DNA from: Synanceia verrucosa
Lineage: Eukaryota > Chordata > Actinopteri > Perciformes > Synanceiidae
Direction of reading: 5' to 3'
Assembly: GCA_029721515.1 (NCBI GenBank)
Contig: CM056563.1
Coordinates: 14,526,454 to 14,590,453, forward strand
DNA length: 64,000 bases
The position numbers were made by a program, and so were the translations under genes. Each line of letters begins with the position of its first letter. Positions within the stretch are counted from its first letter, which is position 1. Below the pieces are notes generated by a model. That model saw nothing but the letters and a program-made list of their open reading frames with translations. It searched no databases and had not been told where the DNA came from. Shown here in pieces: positions 1 through 11,862 of this stretch.

Positions 1-42
1 ATGACAACAATATGAACCCTTGAATAATTCTTTATCTCTTAC

Positions 43-162
43 CTGACAGACATAGAGAACTCTCCAGGGGCGCTCTCACTCTCTCGGACCAGAAAAGCAC
101 CACACTCCCTGTGTCTGAGTCGACTTTCCGCCACACCCCGAGATATACGACCAGCAAACCAG
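43..162 (-). CDS. grap: grap coding exon 3 (start of SH2 domain)
   Basis: The 120 nt exon encodes residues 59-98 and includes WFAGRISR and the SH2 signature FLVRESESAPGEFS. The acceptor follows a good pyrimidine tract (CTTGCTTGTAG) and the donor is GTAAGAG. The next exon lies outside the window. Confidence 0.93.
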
Positions 163-942
163 CTACAAGCAAGAAAGGAGGCCAGTAAGAAAGAAAGAAA
201 GAATAATTGTTTTTTAGGCATGTGTTGTCAGCTGTTTGAAACAATTTTGCACACATTCAATTATTTGGGTATCCTTTGATGTTTTTATTTTCGGTGGAAA
301 TGATACAGCTCATGACAGCACAGATACAGGCTGACAGAGAGGTTGACGGGAAGGAAAAAAGTAAAATTAGCACATTTGTGAAGTTATTTTTACACACACT
401 GCTAAATATGCACACAGAGCAAATCCCAAAATGCTGGATTTCAGTTGTCAGCCATGGAGCGCAAGTAATACTGCCATTTTCATGTCTACTTTTTTTGCTC
501 ATTAGTCTTGCGTAGCAGAGCAGTTTGTTTGGATGCAAGGTTTGCATAAATGACGTTCTGCCTTCATGAGTCTGTGCTCAGATTGATGCCTCAAATGAGG
601 TGCAAGCACATCCGATACAGGACTCTCTGGAAGTCCAAACTGGACGTCGGTGTTCATTAAGGAGCTGCTGTGATGGCTACAGTTAAGTCACAGCAAAAAA
701 GTAGATGCCAGCTGGTGATGATGACCATGTGATGAAGATACCAGCAGCTTCACTGTAAGACACACACACGGCCGTCTCATGTGTGATTACGTAAGGCGCA
801 GAGTGAGTGTGTCCCTCTGGGTAGGCTGCCTTATGCCACAGTGCAGATGTCGAAAGCGGAGCAGAAGATGCTGCGAGCGCTACACACTCTGATGAGCTGT
901 TTAGATAGACCAGTGCTGGGCGTGTAAAACATCTGAGTTGGA

Positions 943-983
<41 letters not shown>

Positions 984-3900
984 TTTGTGTGTGTGTGTGT
1001 GTGTGTGTGTTTTTTTTTTTGAATGGGTGAACTTACGCGTGTGGCCGCAGGTTGATGTAGTTTTTTGGCACAAAGCCTTTTCTGTTGTGGAGCTCAGCTG
1101 TGTACCAGTTCGGATCATCCTCCATGTTGGTGATCTAGGAGCAAACACACACACACACAGATGAAATATGTGTTCATTTTTTATTTTTTCATCTTAACTA
1201 TTTATGTTTTTATGTTTTAAGCACCAAGTTGGAGCAGCACTCCTAATTTCGTTGTATTCACTGGAATACAATGACAATAAAGGCTTTTGATTTGATTTGA
1301 TTTTGAAATATGGCCCATAACGATGTGACGCAGCCTATTACTATCGGGTAAAAGGCCTCTATCATTTCTGTCTCACTCGCTGTATATTAGTCTCCTCGCC
1401 AGGCCTCTCCTCTTCCATTATCCGCTACAGTGGCTTTCATCCATGGCTGTGTGAACCGAGGTCGCAGACTCACTCAAATCCCGAAGCACACGCTTATTGG
1501 CAAGTTCAAAATGCCACATAAGGTCCTTCATGACTACACACGAGTGGCAGCAGAGCGATCTGAACTGCATTAACCCATGTTGCCACACTCAGCAGAGCAA
1601 ACTGTGCCATCTCTCAGCTTCATTTTCAATCAAACTGGGACTTGTGATGTCAAACGACTTATTCTGATTTGAGTTTTTAGCTTTAACTGCTTTAATGTTA
1701 ACTTGTTTTATTCTGTCTCATGTCATTGGTCTTGTTGCTGTTCTTCTCTGCTCTGTTGTCATTTTTTAATCCAGCTGTGACATTCCTGCGATTTTGATGC
1801 TTTAAGCAGTTGTTTTGTTTGCTCTTCTTGCGTTGCAGTAATTTATAAACCTCTTATTTTCTTAATCTCTTATCAGACCGGAGGTTCGTCACATTTCCTG
1901 AGCTCTTTTTTATTACGGTGCTGCCATGTTTTATCAGTCAGACTAATAATCAAAACCACAGACAGTAAAACTGATAACACGCAGAGCATGACATACAGTT
2001 AAAACCAATGATGTGTTCTAATATGACCACTTTTTTCAGTAACGAGTTATCTAACGCATTACTATTTCCAAACCAGTAATCACATCAAAATTATTTATCC
2101 AAGTCATCCAACGAAATTCATTGCAGCAGCATTGGGAGCCCAGCGTTTGTGTGTTTCAACTCATGGTGCGTTCAAGTTGTACACAAATTTCGGAATTTCC
2201 AAGCTCCAAGTCAGAATTTTAATCAGAACTCTCCGTGAATTCGCATCTCCTCCTCAGAATAGGTGGTGGGGGTGTTGTCAGCAGCTGCTGAATTTAACTA
2301 ATAAAGTAACTTGGAATCTAACTCGCTTTTAATTCAAGAAATTATTGAAGCTACTAAAGGAGTAATCAGTAATCAGATTACTTTTTTCTGTGGCAACACT
2401 GGATAACACTGACTGAAATGTACCCTGCCTTTAATGTAACCACAATGGCAAAACTCCCTTGGCAACGTTGCCAAAATCTGCCAAGAATTTGTCCTGTCCC
2501 TTCTTTGCCTTTAGGAATTTCATTTCATGCATCACCTACTTTAATGGCTGCACTGAGCAATTCTACGAGCATTTTAAAATGTGTTGCAAGCTATATGGAG
2601 TGATTTACTGCTCATAGCATCAATCATTGTTCAATCACAGAACTCAATGATTGCCGTTTCACTCAGCCGGTGGTTTCAGTGTCGGCCAGACAACATTTGA
2701 ATGAGAAGAAATCTCCCTTAAACAACCCCTTGCTCAATGAATACGTTAACTTTTTGATTTTGCCTCTCACTCTATCCATCAACAACTCTTCAATTGGCAA
2801 TAAAATCAGCTTCACTTCTTCTGCTTCTTCTTTCGTCTTCTTCCTAACCCTAACCCTTTTTCCTGCAGACACTACAGCATAATTGCCCTGCTGGTTATTA
2901 GTTTAACATACTGTATTATGAACCCAAAATGCATCAAGGAAAAATACATAATTTCCAACAAGAACATCTGCACAGGACTGTAAATATCTGAACCACACTC
3001 TTGGGGCTGGAGCTAGTCCGGTCTTTGTCACACCAGGAAGTGAACAAATTAAAAAGGTACACTTTGGTTGAGCGTACAAATGGCTGCTACTTATCATCTC
3101 AGTGACAGAGGGGTCTGTCACACAATTCAAATCATATTTAAACCCTAAACTGTCACATTTACTGTGTGTGTTGGTGTATGGAGAATAAAAGAAATGTGTT
3201 TTTTGTATCTACTTTTTGTCCCTTGTTGTAGACTTCCTTCAAGCTTTTAACAGAATGTCGTAACTACTATACAACAGGACATGAAAAAAAACAAGTACCC
3301 AATATACGATACACAAACACACCAATAAGTGACAGGGAAAGTATTTAAATGATGGTCATTTTGCTTGATGTTATATGAGCCATTGTGATGCTGTAAAGCT
3401 CTGGCCATCTGGTGCCGCAAGCAGAAATATACAAAAGTGGAGAATTATTTAAAAGTACAGCATGACCCAAGAGTGAACTGAAGCTGTTTGGCTGAGACAA
3501 GACAGCAGTTTGTCCCAGTGGGAAGAAATAAAATATGATGCATAAGCTGAACAAATGCTGGTCCCAGTACAGTCACATCTAATGTAGCCATAAAGTTCAA
3601 TTTGTGAGTTCAATTTGATGCTGTCCACCTCACCATCAAGACAAGTACAGTAGAGTTAACAGTTCGCTGACCTAAGACGTCTACTAATTACAGGTCAGTT
3701 AATGAGACCAGAGGACTGATATCTGCACATTATTACTGCAAAAAACAACAGTACTTACATGCAAACTCAATTCACTGACAACGCAACAAAATGAAATGCC
3801 ACCTCATTTTGGTTGTATCATACACTGACACTCCAAAACCGTGACATTGAGGAGCTGCTTTATTCACATGTCATCTAATATTAGAACACACTGCGCCTGG

Positions 3901-5089
3901 GATGAATACTGCATACAATTACTGTGAAGGTAAATCCCAGCCTTCTGTTATTATTCAGTTTGACACCTTCAAACACCTGTCATGTTTTTTGTGATGAGGT
4001 ATTTCCCTCCGCGTGCGTCATCCATTTCTACCCCGAATACTCGCCAACCAGTTCCCAGAATGCCTTTCACTGACACATGGTATGTGTGTGCAGTGACCAC
4101 AGCAAATATAATGAGAGCAAGATGAAAAGTTTGAGCTGTCCTTAAGTCTTGTCCTGCAGCAGCAGTGCACTCTGGTTAACTGAGGCTAAATCCTGAAGAG
4201 ACATTGATGATTTTTTTTCCATGAATTTGTCCGTCTATGACCGTGGAACATCTGGTGACATTGCGTTAGTGTCAAGAGAAGCTCTTTGCTCTTTAAATCT
4301 GAGGTTTACTGCTACAGTCTTAGGGGGATAATTTTCCACTACAGTAATTTCCAGCTGTGCAGGAACTATGTCAACTGCATTTAGCCTGTTATCCATCAAA
4401 AAAACAACTGACGATGCTTGAACAAAATGTTTGTGCATCGTAGCACAACTTTGACTAGTTTGAAGCAATAATTTGTCATTTTGGAAAATTAATATTCTGT
4501 TTTTTGTGCAGGTGATTGATACCACCGTCAAGTCTGTTAGTTACAGATTACTGCAGCTAGCAGCCACATAGCTTAGCTTAGCATAATGACTGGAAACATA
4601 AGACTAGATACTTTTGGGAGTTACCGGCCCTGGTCAAGAAAATGATTTTTATGCCTCTGTGGTGGCGTGGCAGGAGGCATCATTTTTTCATATCGATTGC
4701 ATGTTCCGGCACAAATTAAGCTGTAGCTGTGCAGAGGTGGGTTTTTTAGTAAGTGATGAAACCTGTTTAGCTGGATTTCACACTAAGATAGCAGACATTA
4801 GTGATATCAATCTAATCATCTGCAAAAAAAAAAAAAAAAAAAAAACAGAATAAAAGCTTTTCCTAAAATGACTAACTGTTCCTTAACTGTGGAAATTTAC
4901 ACTGAACAACATATTTTAGCATGCCAGACTACCTCCAGTCTTTCTCAGTCAAAAATATTTGCAACTTTCAATGCAAGTTCATGCCATCTATTGGCTGATT
5001 TCACATATGGCTTTAGTCAGAAACAGCAGCACCTGGATACAGCCAAGAGCTGTAGACACTAAAGTTCTAATCACTGCACTACTCTGTCG

Positions 5090-5121
<32 letters not shown>

Positions 5122-5211
5122 GTTCTCTCTTACCTTAAGTAAGTCTCCCTTGTTGAAACTGAGTTCATCACCCTCTGTGGCACGAAACGTGTACAGTGCC
5201 ACAGCTTCCAT
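43..5211 (-). CDS. grap: GRB2-related adaptor protein Grap, N-terminal half (partial, 3 exons)
   Basis: Coding exons on the minus strand are 5211-5134, 1134-1037 and 162-43, all with GT/AG boundaries and compatible phases; they encode 98 residues plus two bases, and the gene continues past the left edge of the window. Residues 1-57 form the N-terminal SH3 domain (ALYTF near the start, N35-W36-Y37, and GFVPKNYI at 46-53). Residues 60-98 begin the SH2 domain, with FLVRES at 82-87 carrying the phosphotyrosine-binding arginine R85. Missing are the rest of SH2 and the C-terminal SH3. The family is a cytosolic SH3-SH2-SH3 adaptor linking activated receptors to SOS and other proline-rich partners. 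NMEDD and ISR in these positions resemble GRAP more than GRB2, and the epn2/b9d1 neighbourhood matches the GRAP locus. Fish have grap paralogues, so which copy this is cannot be told. Confidence 0.88.
944..1020. repeat. (GT)n microsatellite followed by poly-T
   Basis: About 33 GT units with a short TTTGTTT interruption end in ten T. On the grap coding strand this reads A10 then (CA)n, starting about 11 nt inside intron 2 after the donor of exon 2. Confidence 0.97.
1037..1134 (-). CDS. grap: grap coding exon 2 (second half of N-terminal SH3)
   Basis: The 98 nt exon encodes residues 27-58 plus two bases of codon 59. It carries the SH3 ligand-groove residues W36 and P49 (GRB2 numbering is identical). 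The acceptor is CTCCTAG and the donor GTAAGT. The exon is not a multiple of three, so skipping it would shift the frame. On the coding strand it has a GT tract just upstream and a CA tract just downstream. Confidence 0.93.
1144..1160. repeat. short (CA)8 tract upstream of grap exon 2
   Basis: On the grap coding strand this is (GT)8 placed 10 nt before the exon 2 acceptor, in the position of the pyrimidine tract. Confidence 0.9.
1205..1310 (+). repeat. LINE/SINE-type 3' tail fragment
   Basis: The stretch ends in an AATTTCGTTGTATTC-like motif, ACAATGACAATAAAGGC and repeated TTGAT units. This is the form of the 3' end of fish L2-type LINEs and their SINEs. No reverse-transcriptase reading frame accompanies it, so it is a truncated insertion in grap intron 1. 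Confidence 0.6.
2030..2405. repeat. degraded interspersed repeat in grap intron 1
   Basis: The left side (AACGAGTTATCTAACGCATT) and the right side (GTAATCAGTAATCAGATTAC) resemble the ends of a miniature DNA element widespread in fish. The centre (about 2130-2260) shares phrases such as GGAATTTCCAAGCTCCAAGT with 48650-48700 and a related phrase at 24255. No target duplication was found. Confidence 0.45.
4500..4605 (+). repeat. teleost interspersed repeat fragment
   Basis: The text GATTGATACCACCGTCAAGT followed by AGCAGCCACATAGCTTAGCT and ATGACTGGAAACAT is a recurrent fish repeat motif. A related copy lies at 63600-63720. No gene content is visible around it. Confidence 0.5.
5091..5121. repeat. 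(GATA)8 microsatellite
   Basis: Nearly eight perfect GATA units lie in grap intron 1, ending 12 nt from the exon 1 donor site. Confidence 0.97.
5134..5211 (-). CDS. grap: grap coding exon 1 (start codon, first half of SH3)
   Basis: The 78 nt exon encodes 26 residues from MEAVALYTF to GDLLK, ends on a whole codon and is followed by the donor GTAAGAG. The start is fixed by alignment to the conserved N-terminus of the GRB2 family. A (GATA)8 tract begins 12 nt beyond the donor. Confidence 0.93.
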
Positions 5212-5612
5212 GCCGAAACCTCCCAACGCTCACACACACGCTCTCTCTGGGACCCCCACTAATGCGCCTGGCACTGGGGGCAGAACGAGGGAGAAATGTA
5301 ACTAAAAAGAAGAGACAGAGGAAGAGGAGGCAATGAAATGACAGGGAAGAAGAGGAAGGAGCAAGAGAGGAGAGGTCTGATGTGTTGAGCCGAGTCTGAG
5401 AGCGAGTGAGAGACTCAGAGCAGAGGATGAGGGAGAGAGAGAGTGAGAGCTCGAAGAGGGGAAAAACACGACTGGCTGCTGCTCGGCAACACACCACCAT
5501 GAGTAACGTTCTGAGAGAGACAGAGAGAGAGAGAGAGAAAAAGAGAGGCAGAGTGAGAGAGAGAGGCAGCAAGTAGGGGCAAGGGAGTGGGAGGCACTTC
5601 CTGTGTATATAT
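5212..5612 (-). promoter_or_regulatory. grap leader and candidate core promoter
   Basis: Upstream of the start codon the coding strand is strongly CT-rich for about 300 nt (purine-rich GAGA on the plus strand, with GA repeats around 5515-5545). At 5595-5604 the minus strand reads ACAGGAAGTG, a good ETS/PU.1-type site, with a TATATA stretch immediately upstream at about 5605-5612. GRAP is known as a haematopoietic adaptor, so an ETS site fits, but the start site is not visible and the promoter call is inference. Confidence 0.4.
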
Positions 5613-7828
5613 TTGTCTCACACAGTGTGGCTTCTGTGGATTCTGTGTATGTGTGTGCTTTTCAATCACTTGTCTGTATGCACGTGTGGTTTGCCGACAC
5701 TTCCGTTGCTTCTGTCAAAGCTTTATTTTTCCACCTTCAAGGTGAGGAGTCAACTCACGTTTGATGTTCATCTTTCAACACCTCAAAAGATTGCACCGTA
5801 CGTTAAAGGTCAGATCAAGGTGAGAAGTAAAGGAATGATTCACCCCCCAAAAAAAAAATAAACATTTGAATGATTCATTGCCCTTGAGGAAAAACACCAG
5901 TGAAGTTCATAGAGCGGGCAGCAAGGTCACAAATTTCAATTTTTGTTTCATAGTTCTCATCTCTTCTTTCCTTCCTACAGTATACCCATAGTTACATTAT
6001 GTTTTTCTATCGGAGATATGCAAAGCATGTAGGGATACAAATGGTGAAAGGGAAGAGGTGAACAGCAAGTTTGTAGGTTTAAGAAAATGAATAAATGATG
6101 GAGGACATACATTAAATTGTCAGTGTCAACATACATGAGCCTAACAGCAGCAGGTGACTAAGTAGACAACAGATTCATCTAGCCCAACTTTATTCATTCA
6201 CTGTTGCAAAAAGTTCCCCGGAGTGCAGTTGGAAATAGTGGGCAGTAAAAAAAAGTTTGCCAAGGAAGAGCTTTTCATTTCAACGCTGGAGGGACACACT
6301 GAGGATCAGAGGAAATCACATTGACACACTGCAGGTGTAACTGAAGCCTAAATCTTTCCATTTACACTGCAAACTCATATCACAGTGAAGGAAAGAACAT
6401 AAATGCAGCCACGGCACACAACATGATTCAGAAATGTGACCCCGGTGGACTCAGATGTTAACCTAAAAAGTCACCGATGCTTGCTCTGAAAACTGCACAG
6501 TGTTGCACAAATAGGTTCAGCAGCACCGGTGTGTAAATGTGATACGGTAGTTATTCTCTTTTTGGTGTTTTCATGCATTCAGCTCTGATTTATGAGGCCT
6601 GAATGTTCTGGATGGTGCAGTGAGGCCATGAGCTGTCACAGAATTGCCCTTTTTCCTTGTCAGATATGAGAAATGTTGCTGCAGTCTCTCTCTCAGAATC
6701 CTGAGCTACGTGTTTTTATGCCCTAAAATTAAAGGCCCATTTCCCTTTCATTTTAGTTTAAAACTAGCCAGAATGTTACATTTGTAGAGTATGTGAGGAA
6801 AAACCCAAAGAAAAATGGAGAGATTGGGAAATGAGTGTTCAGAAGAGAAATATGAGCATGAATTAAATTAGAAGTGGACAAAGCAGAACAGCAGGAAAAC
6901 ATGGACAGGCTGTGGTTTCAATAGCATGACCTGTCCAGGAAATCCCCAGTCAACTGGTCACCTGACTCAGCCATGAGGAGAGGGACTGCAGGAGGAAGAG
7001 GCGAAGGCCGACTGCATGGTGGTGGAAGAATAGAAGAGGAAGAGGGGAAGAGGAAGTGGAACTGCCTTTCAGCGTGAAGGCCAAAGCTCCATCTTTACTT
7101 TATTTTTCCCTTCTTGTTTGTGATGATTTCCCATGAGTTCCTACACATGAGGACATGTACGGCATCGCAATAAGGAGGCAACACACCGCACATGCATTTA
7201 TGTGTATATGTACGTAAATGCTGAGCAACAAGATTAAAGCAGAATAAATATTTAATTTCAGCATCCAAGTCATGTTAGCTGTGGTTTTAGAAATCAATAC
7301 AGCATCCACCTTTGGGCTTTTGGATCTAATTTCTATATGGAAACAAGTGTTAACTGATCATTGCTGTGGTGTTTCTGTGTGGCACTACCCAGCATCACTT
7401 CACAAATTAACTCTGTGGGCGACACTTTTGCTTTAATTCATTCTTTGTTTGTCAAGTTTTCTGTAGGTGGTTCTGTTCTTTGTCTACAGCCACAGTGGCG
7501 TTTCCTCCTCACCCTTTTTTTTTCACTTCAGCTCACTCAGCTGACGCATTCACATCACTTCCTGTGTCCATTTCCAGTGAAGACAGTGCCGGATGTTTTG
7601 AACAGCCAGTCGCTACTCTGTCATGAAGCCTCTGTTATCACTGCATCAGTTGACCAGTGACACATTTTGTGATAATACTGACGATTTTTTTTCAAATGTT
7701 TAACCAACATTAATAGTGTCTGCCTGGTGTGTTACCCACAACACACAGGCACACCCAGTATGAAAGCTAGAGCTTTTCTGTCTGCATGATGGCAGCATTT
7801 CATCCTGTCAGGGGCACTGATGCAGAGG

Positions 7829-7864
<36 letters not shown>

Positions 7865-10032
7865 AGCGGAAACAGCAGAAAAGCAGGTGGGCACAGAGTC
7901 TCTCAGCTTCCCTTCAAAGATAACAGCACTGCCTTTTACCGTGTGTTTAGTGTGAAGTCTGAAGATTTCCCTCCCATTCACCCCACATTAGATTGTCCTC
8001 ATGACACTTTTTTTAATCTCAAATTTCTCTCTTTCTCTCCATTTCTCTCATGGTTTTTGCAAAATTTCCTCTTCCATATCGTAAAATTTGCTTAAAATTG
8101 TCAATCGTAAAAGAGTTCTGTGAACTCTGTGAGAAACCTTTGGGTTTCCTCTAACAGTGAGCAGCTGCTAACTCCTCTGTTCATGTTTGAGTGGCATATC
8201 TCCTCATTGAGTCCACGCAATAAGGAGTAAGGGGGGTCAGTTCCTTTCCAAAAGCATTACGCAGAATGTTGGAGAAAGTGCTAAAATGTGTAAAGAAGGC
8301 CCTCTGTTGCGCTCACCCTTGAAATTGTACTGTATGTGTCAAGTAAAACATTAATTACTCACGGCCTGTCTATATTATCGTTTTTTTTGTGGAAATATAA
8401 TTGACCTCTGTCTGCGTCAGCAGTTTCACAAGGATAGAAGTGTCTGCGGTGATGTTCAATCCACTGTGAGTGCAAAGCTATAAGGATTCATAATGAATTA
8501 AACGAACAAAACAAGCACATTTTGCCTCAAGTTATGCAGAAAAAGCTGACAGTGAGTGAGGACCCTTTGCAGCTAAGATTAACACTGTGTATTATTAATG
8601 TTTCCTTTGTAACTGTTGGTTCAGATTAGTTTTGTGGTGAATGGGATGTCCACCAGCAAGTCTGTTAGCAGTGGTGATGGGCTGGAAATGACAGCATAGT
8701 GTGCAAATTAAGAGTCCTGAATTATGGATTTATGGGTGTAATGTGTGTTTTCCAAGATCACTTCTAAGAGCTGTTAAGTTGTTGTAACTGAAAAGTCAAA
8801 GAGGTGAATTCAAATGTTGTTAAAACTCTTAAAACCTCTTTTTTTCTTGCTCACCTACTTCAGGTACACCAGCCCCCGGCAACCATAATGTCATTTGCAT
8901 GTATGAAAAGATTTAGCTAATAAGCTGGCAGGGGTGGCAGGTATTATAAATGATCCTGTTTCATGCTTTCTGTCTGCTTTTCTGCTGTTTGTGTCTCCAT
9001 CTGGAACCATGTTTTCCACTGCAGACCAAACACTGATTCCTGCCAGTCCTTTCCCCCTTTCCCCACTTTTGAAACTGGCGCACCAGTAATTCATGCAGTG
9101 ACTCCCCAGCCTTGTTAGTTTTTCGCTATGCGCTACGTTCACACATGCTGCCGAAAGATATTTAAATGAACATGACTCACATGTGTTGCTTCTTTTGTAA
9201 CTGTGATTTACTGCAGCCTGGGCCTGAATTACTACCAGCCTGAATGTAACAAACAATGCTTAATGTAATAATGTGGATGCAAAATATTATATCTTACCAG
9301 CAGAACAGTGGTAATAAATAATAATAATAATAATAATACTAAGAAGAAGAAGAAGAAGAATGGTGTGGACAAACCAATCCTGTGCAGGTTGCTGTGTTAC
9401 TTCATAATGTGTCTATGTGACCAGGAGTAATAATGGTCAGTGCATCCATCCTAAAGGGCACAGAAAGGAAAGCTAAGTATTTAATAGGGCATGAGTGTTG
9501 TGAAAGAGGAGTATTTACAGTATATAAAAGCAGGCAAGCTGTGATGATTTTTTGAATTAAGGGTCATCATCACGGCTAATTTCATATTAAATGACACACA
9601 AGGCTGCAGATGTTCAGTAAGAAGGACCTCCAACATTACGTTTGAAACACAATATGATGATGATTCTTATAACATAGAACACTCCTGACCTCTACTGGCT
9701 GAAATATGAAATTAGACCTGCAGCGAGTGATGTGATCTGGTCTGCAGGAGGCACCCACACACATGCCTGACCTTCACTGCTATCACCAACAATTCCAAAT
9801 ATGTTGCCTTCAGTGGAATTGCACAATCCAGGTTTGCACAAGTTTGATAAAGCACTGAGTAAAATGATGATAACACACAGGCACCATAAAAATATGGTGT
9901 CACGAATTGGTTTAAATATGTCAAGGTGAAGTGCTTGCTGATTTAATTTTATGTGTTGTTTGAAAAATAAACTATTTAACCCAGGTGTGAAATTCCACTA
10001 CTGAAAACTGTTTTGCTTTGTATTGTTCATTT
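5613..10032. other. intergenic DNA between grap and the SINE
   Basis: I see no exon-like open frame with splice signals and homology. The stretch holds a (GT)n tract at 7832-7862, an AAT then AAG trinucleotide tract at 9317-9360 and otherwise AT-rich unique sequence. Short open frames here look random. Confidence 0.6.
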
Positions 10033-10385
10033 GTCCATCTATCCATTTTCTACCGCTTATCCTCACATAGGGTCGCAGAGGGGCTGGAGCCTATCCCAGC
10101 TGTCTTAGGGTGAAAGGCAGGGTACACCCTGGACAAGTCTCCAGTTCATCACAGGACACATAGAGACAGACATCCATTCACACCTATGCTCAATTTAAAT
10201 CAGCCAATTAACCTAATCCCCATGCATGTTTTTGGATGGTGGGAGGAAGCCAGAGTACTCGGAGAGAACCCACACAGACACGGAGAGAACATGCAAACTC
10301 CACACAGAAAGGCCCCGGGCCGGGAATCGAACCCAGTACCTTCTTGCTGTGAATTGACAGTGCTAACCACTACACCACCGTGCTG
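10033..10385 (-). repeat. tRNA-derived-type SINE, full length
   Basis: Read on the minus strand, the element starts GCAGCACGGTGGTGTAGTGG, which fits a Pol III A box. It contains the B box GTTCGATTC shortly after and ends in TAGAAAATGGATAGATGGAC. The same family occurs at 16945-17286, 30348-30380 and 47072-47233. The tRNA-like boxes are seen directly; the family name is not assigned. Confidence 0.75.
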
Positions 10386-11600
10386 CTCTGAATGGGATCA
10401 TATCTGAGCTAAATATTGACTGTTCTGTTGGTGTGGATGCTTTTATGTCTATGATGATGAGTCATCAGCTCAGACTCCTAGAAATACATTAAATTGCATT
10501 TCAGCAAAAAATACATGATCCACTGGTGAAAAGGGTTTGGGTTTGTTTCGTTAATAGTCAGTATAATCTGTGTTTTCTTACATCCTGGCTTGCAAATGTC
10601 AACCCTACTCTATTTCACACTATAAAACTAGTGTGGCTGATAACAAAAATCTATTGTTTAAACAACCTGTTATCACCATGACATCCAAGTCTATCTCTTT
10701 CACTTCCTCACTCTTTCACACAGGGACTGACAGCACACAATTGGCTTAAGCTTTCTTTTGCTTATCCTACTCAGAACATAGCAAAGACAGTGAAAGTGAG
10801 ATACTCTGTTTCAAGAAGGAGAGGATGAAAAATACTGAAATAAAACAGTTTACAGACCGGCCATCAGGTGTTGGCAACATTTTCTGTCCGTCCTGTAAAT
10901 CGGTGATTGGTCTTGATCCCTACCTCTTTTTTTAAGCATCACACTTTCCGGCTCTACGCATGTAGATGTCTATTCATAGCTCACTGTCCACCTTCCAGTG
11001 AACCTTTGGTGTCTATTCATAGAACCTGTTTTGCATAAACAAGTGTGATGCATGTGTGTTTGAGACACATAGGACTGTGTCCCTCCTCCCTCTGTTCATG
11101 ATGAGACGGTTGCACTGAGGGTGGAAAAAACAGCCTGAGTAATGGAATGCTGTCCTGCAATGTTTGCAGCGTGTATGGACACACCTGTAACACACACACA
11201 CACACACTTGCATACCAATGTAGACTGTTTTATTTCCTGTGGCTGATACATGTTTCCTGAAAAGGAAATAAATAAGTAATCGGTCTATAATAAATGTACT
11301 TTCTGGTGAAGAGAATCCTGATTTAGCTGAGAGGCAGACACCAAACAGCTATAACAAAAGAGACTGAGGATAATCCTTGTAATTTGTAATCCTTAAAGAC
11401 ACATTGTAATCCAACAGTGTGAGATATGCTATACTCTTTCAGAATTAAGGCCCTGTTGCATGTCATTGTCGTGAAAACTTGGGACAACTATGTAATTATG
11501 ATGATGGTGACTCTACCATGTTTCTGTAATGTTATATTCGTGATTTATTGGGTAATGTTTCTGTAGTTACAGTGGATTTATTATCGTCTTTCTGTGCTCC
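10386..11600. other. intergenic DNA upstream of epn2
   Basis: Nothing gene-like is visible. There is a short CA tract near 11190-11206. Confidence 0.55.
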
Positions 11601-11862
11601 TGGCAAGTCAAGTCGCCTTGGTCACACCCTTCCCAGCTTCCCCCTCCCGTTCTGCCCGCCATGTTCTGGAGGAGGAGATACGTGTAGCCTGACTATCGCT
11701 GGCTTAGCATTAGCAACACATAGCTAGGCGGAGGCGCAACAAGCTCCCTAAACGCCGAAATATCACTCTATCTTGACTTTTTTTCATTGGAATTGGCGAA
11801 AGTCGTTTATGGGTTTATATCCTTGGACTAAAAGTTGAACTGGACATAGCTTAAAAAATATG
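11600..11862 (+). promoter_or_regulatory. epn2: epn2 promoter and noncoding exon 1
   Basis: A GC-richer segment with CCTTGGTCACACCC and CCCCCTCCCG precedes a consensus donor, ATATG|GTAAGT, with the exon ending at 11862. No conserved reading frame is present, so it is read as a 5' UTR exon. Its start is unknown, perhaps 11640-11700. The exon would splice to the acceptor at 18386-18387. No transcript evidence is available, so the link to epn2 is by position and orientation. Confidence 0.5.

Noticed and set aside
2844..2860. Telomere-like CCTAACCCTAACCC
   Set aside because: It has only two units, well within chance, with no array around it.
5168..5572. 134-codon minus-strand frame upstream of grap
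   Set aside because: It overlaps the CT-rich leader in a different frame and is low complexity; the true grap frame starts at 5211.
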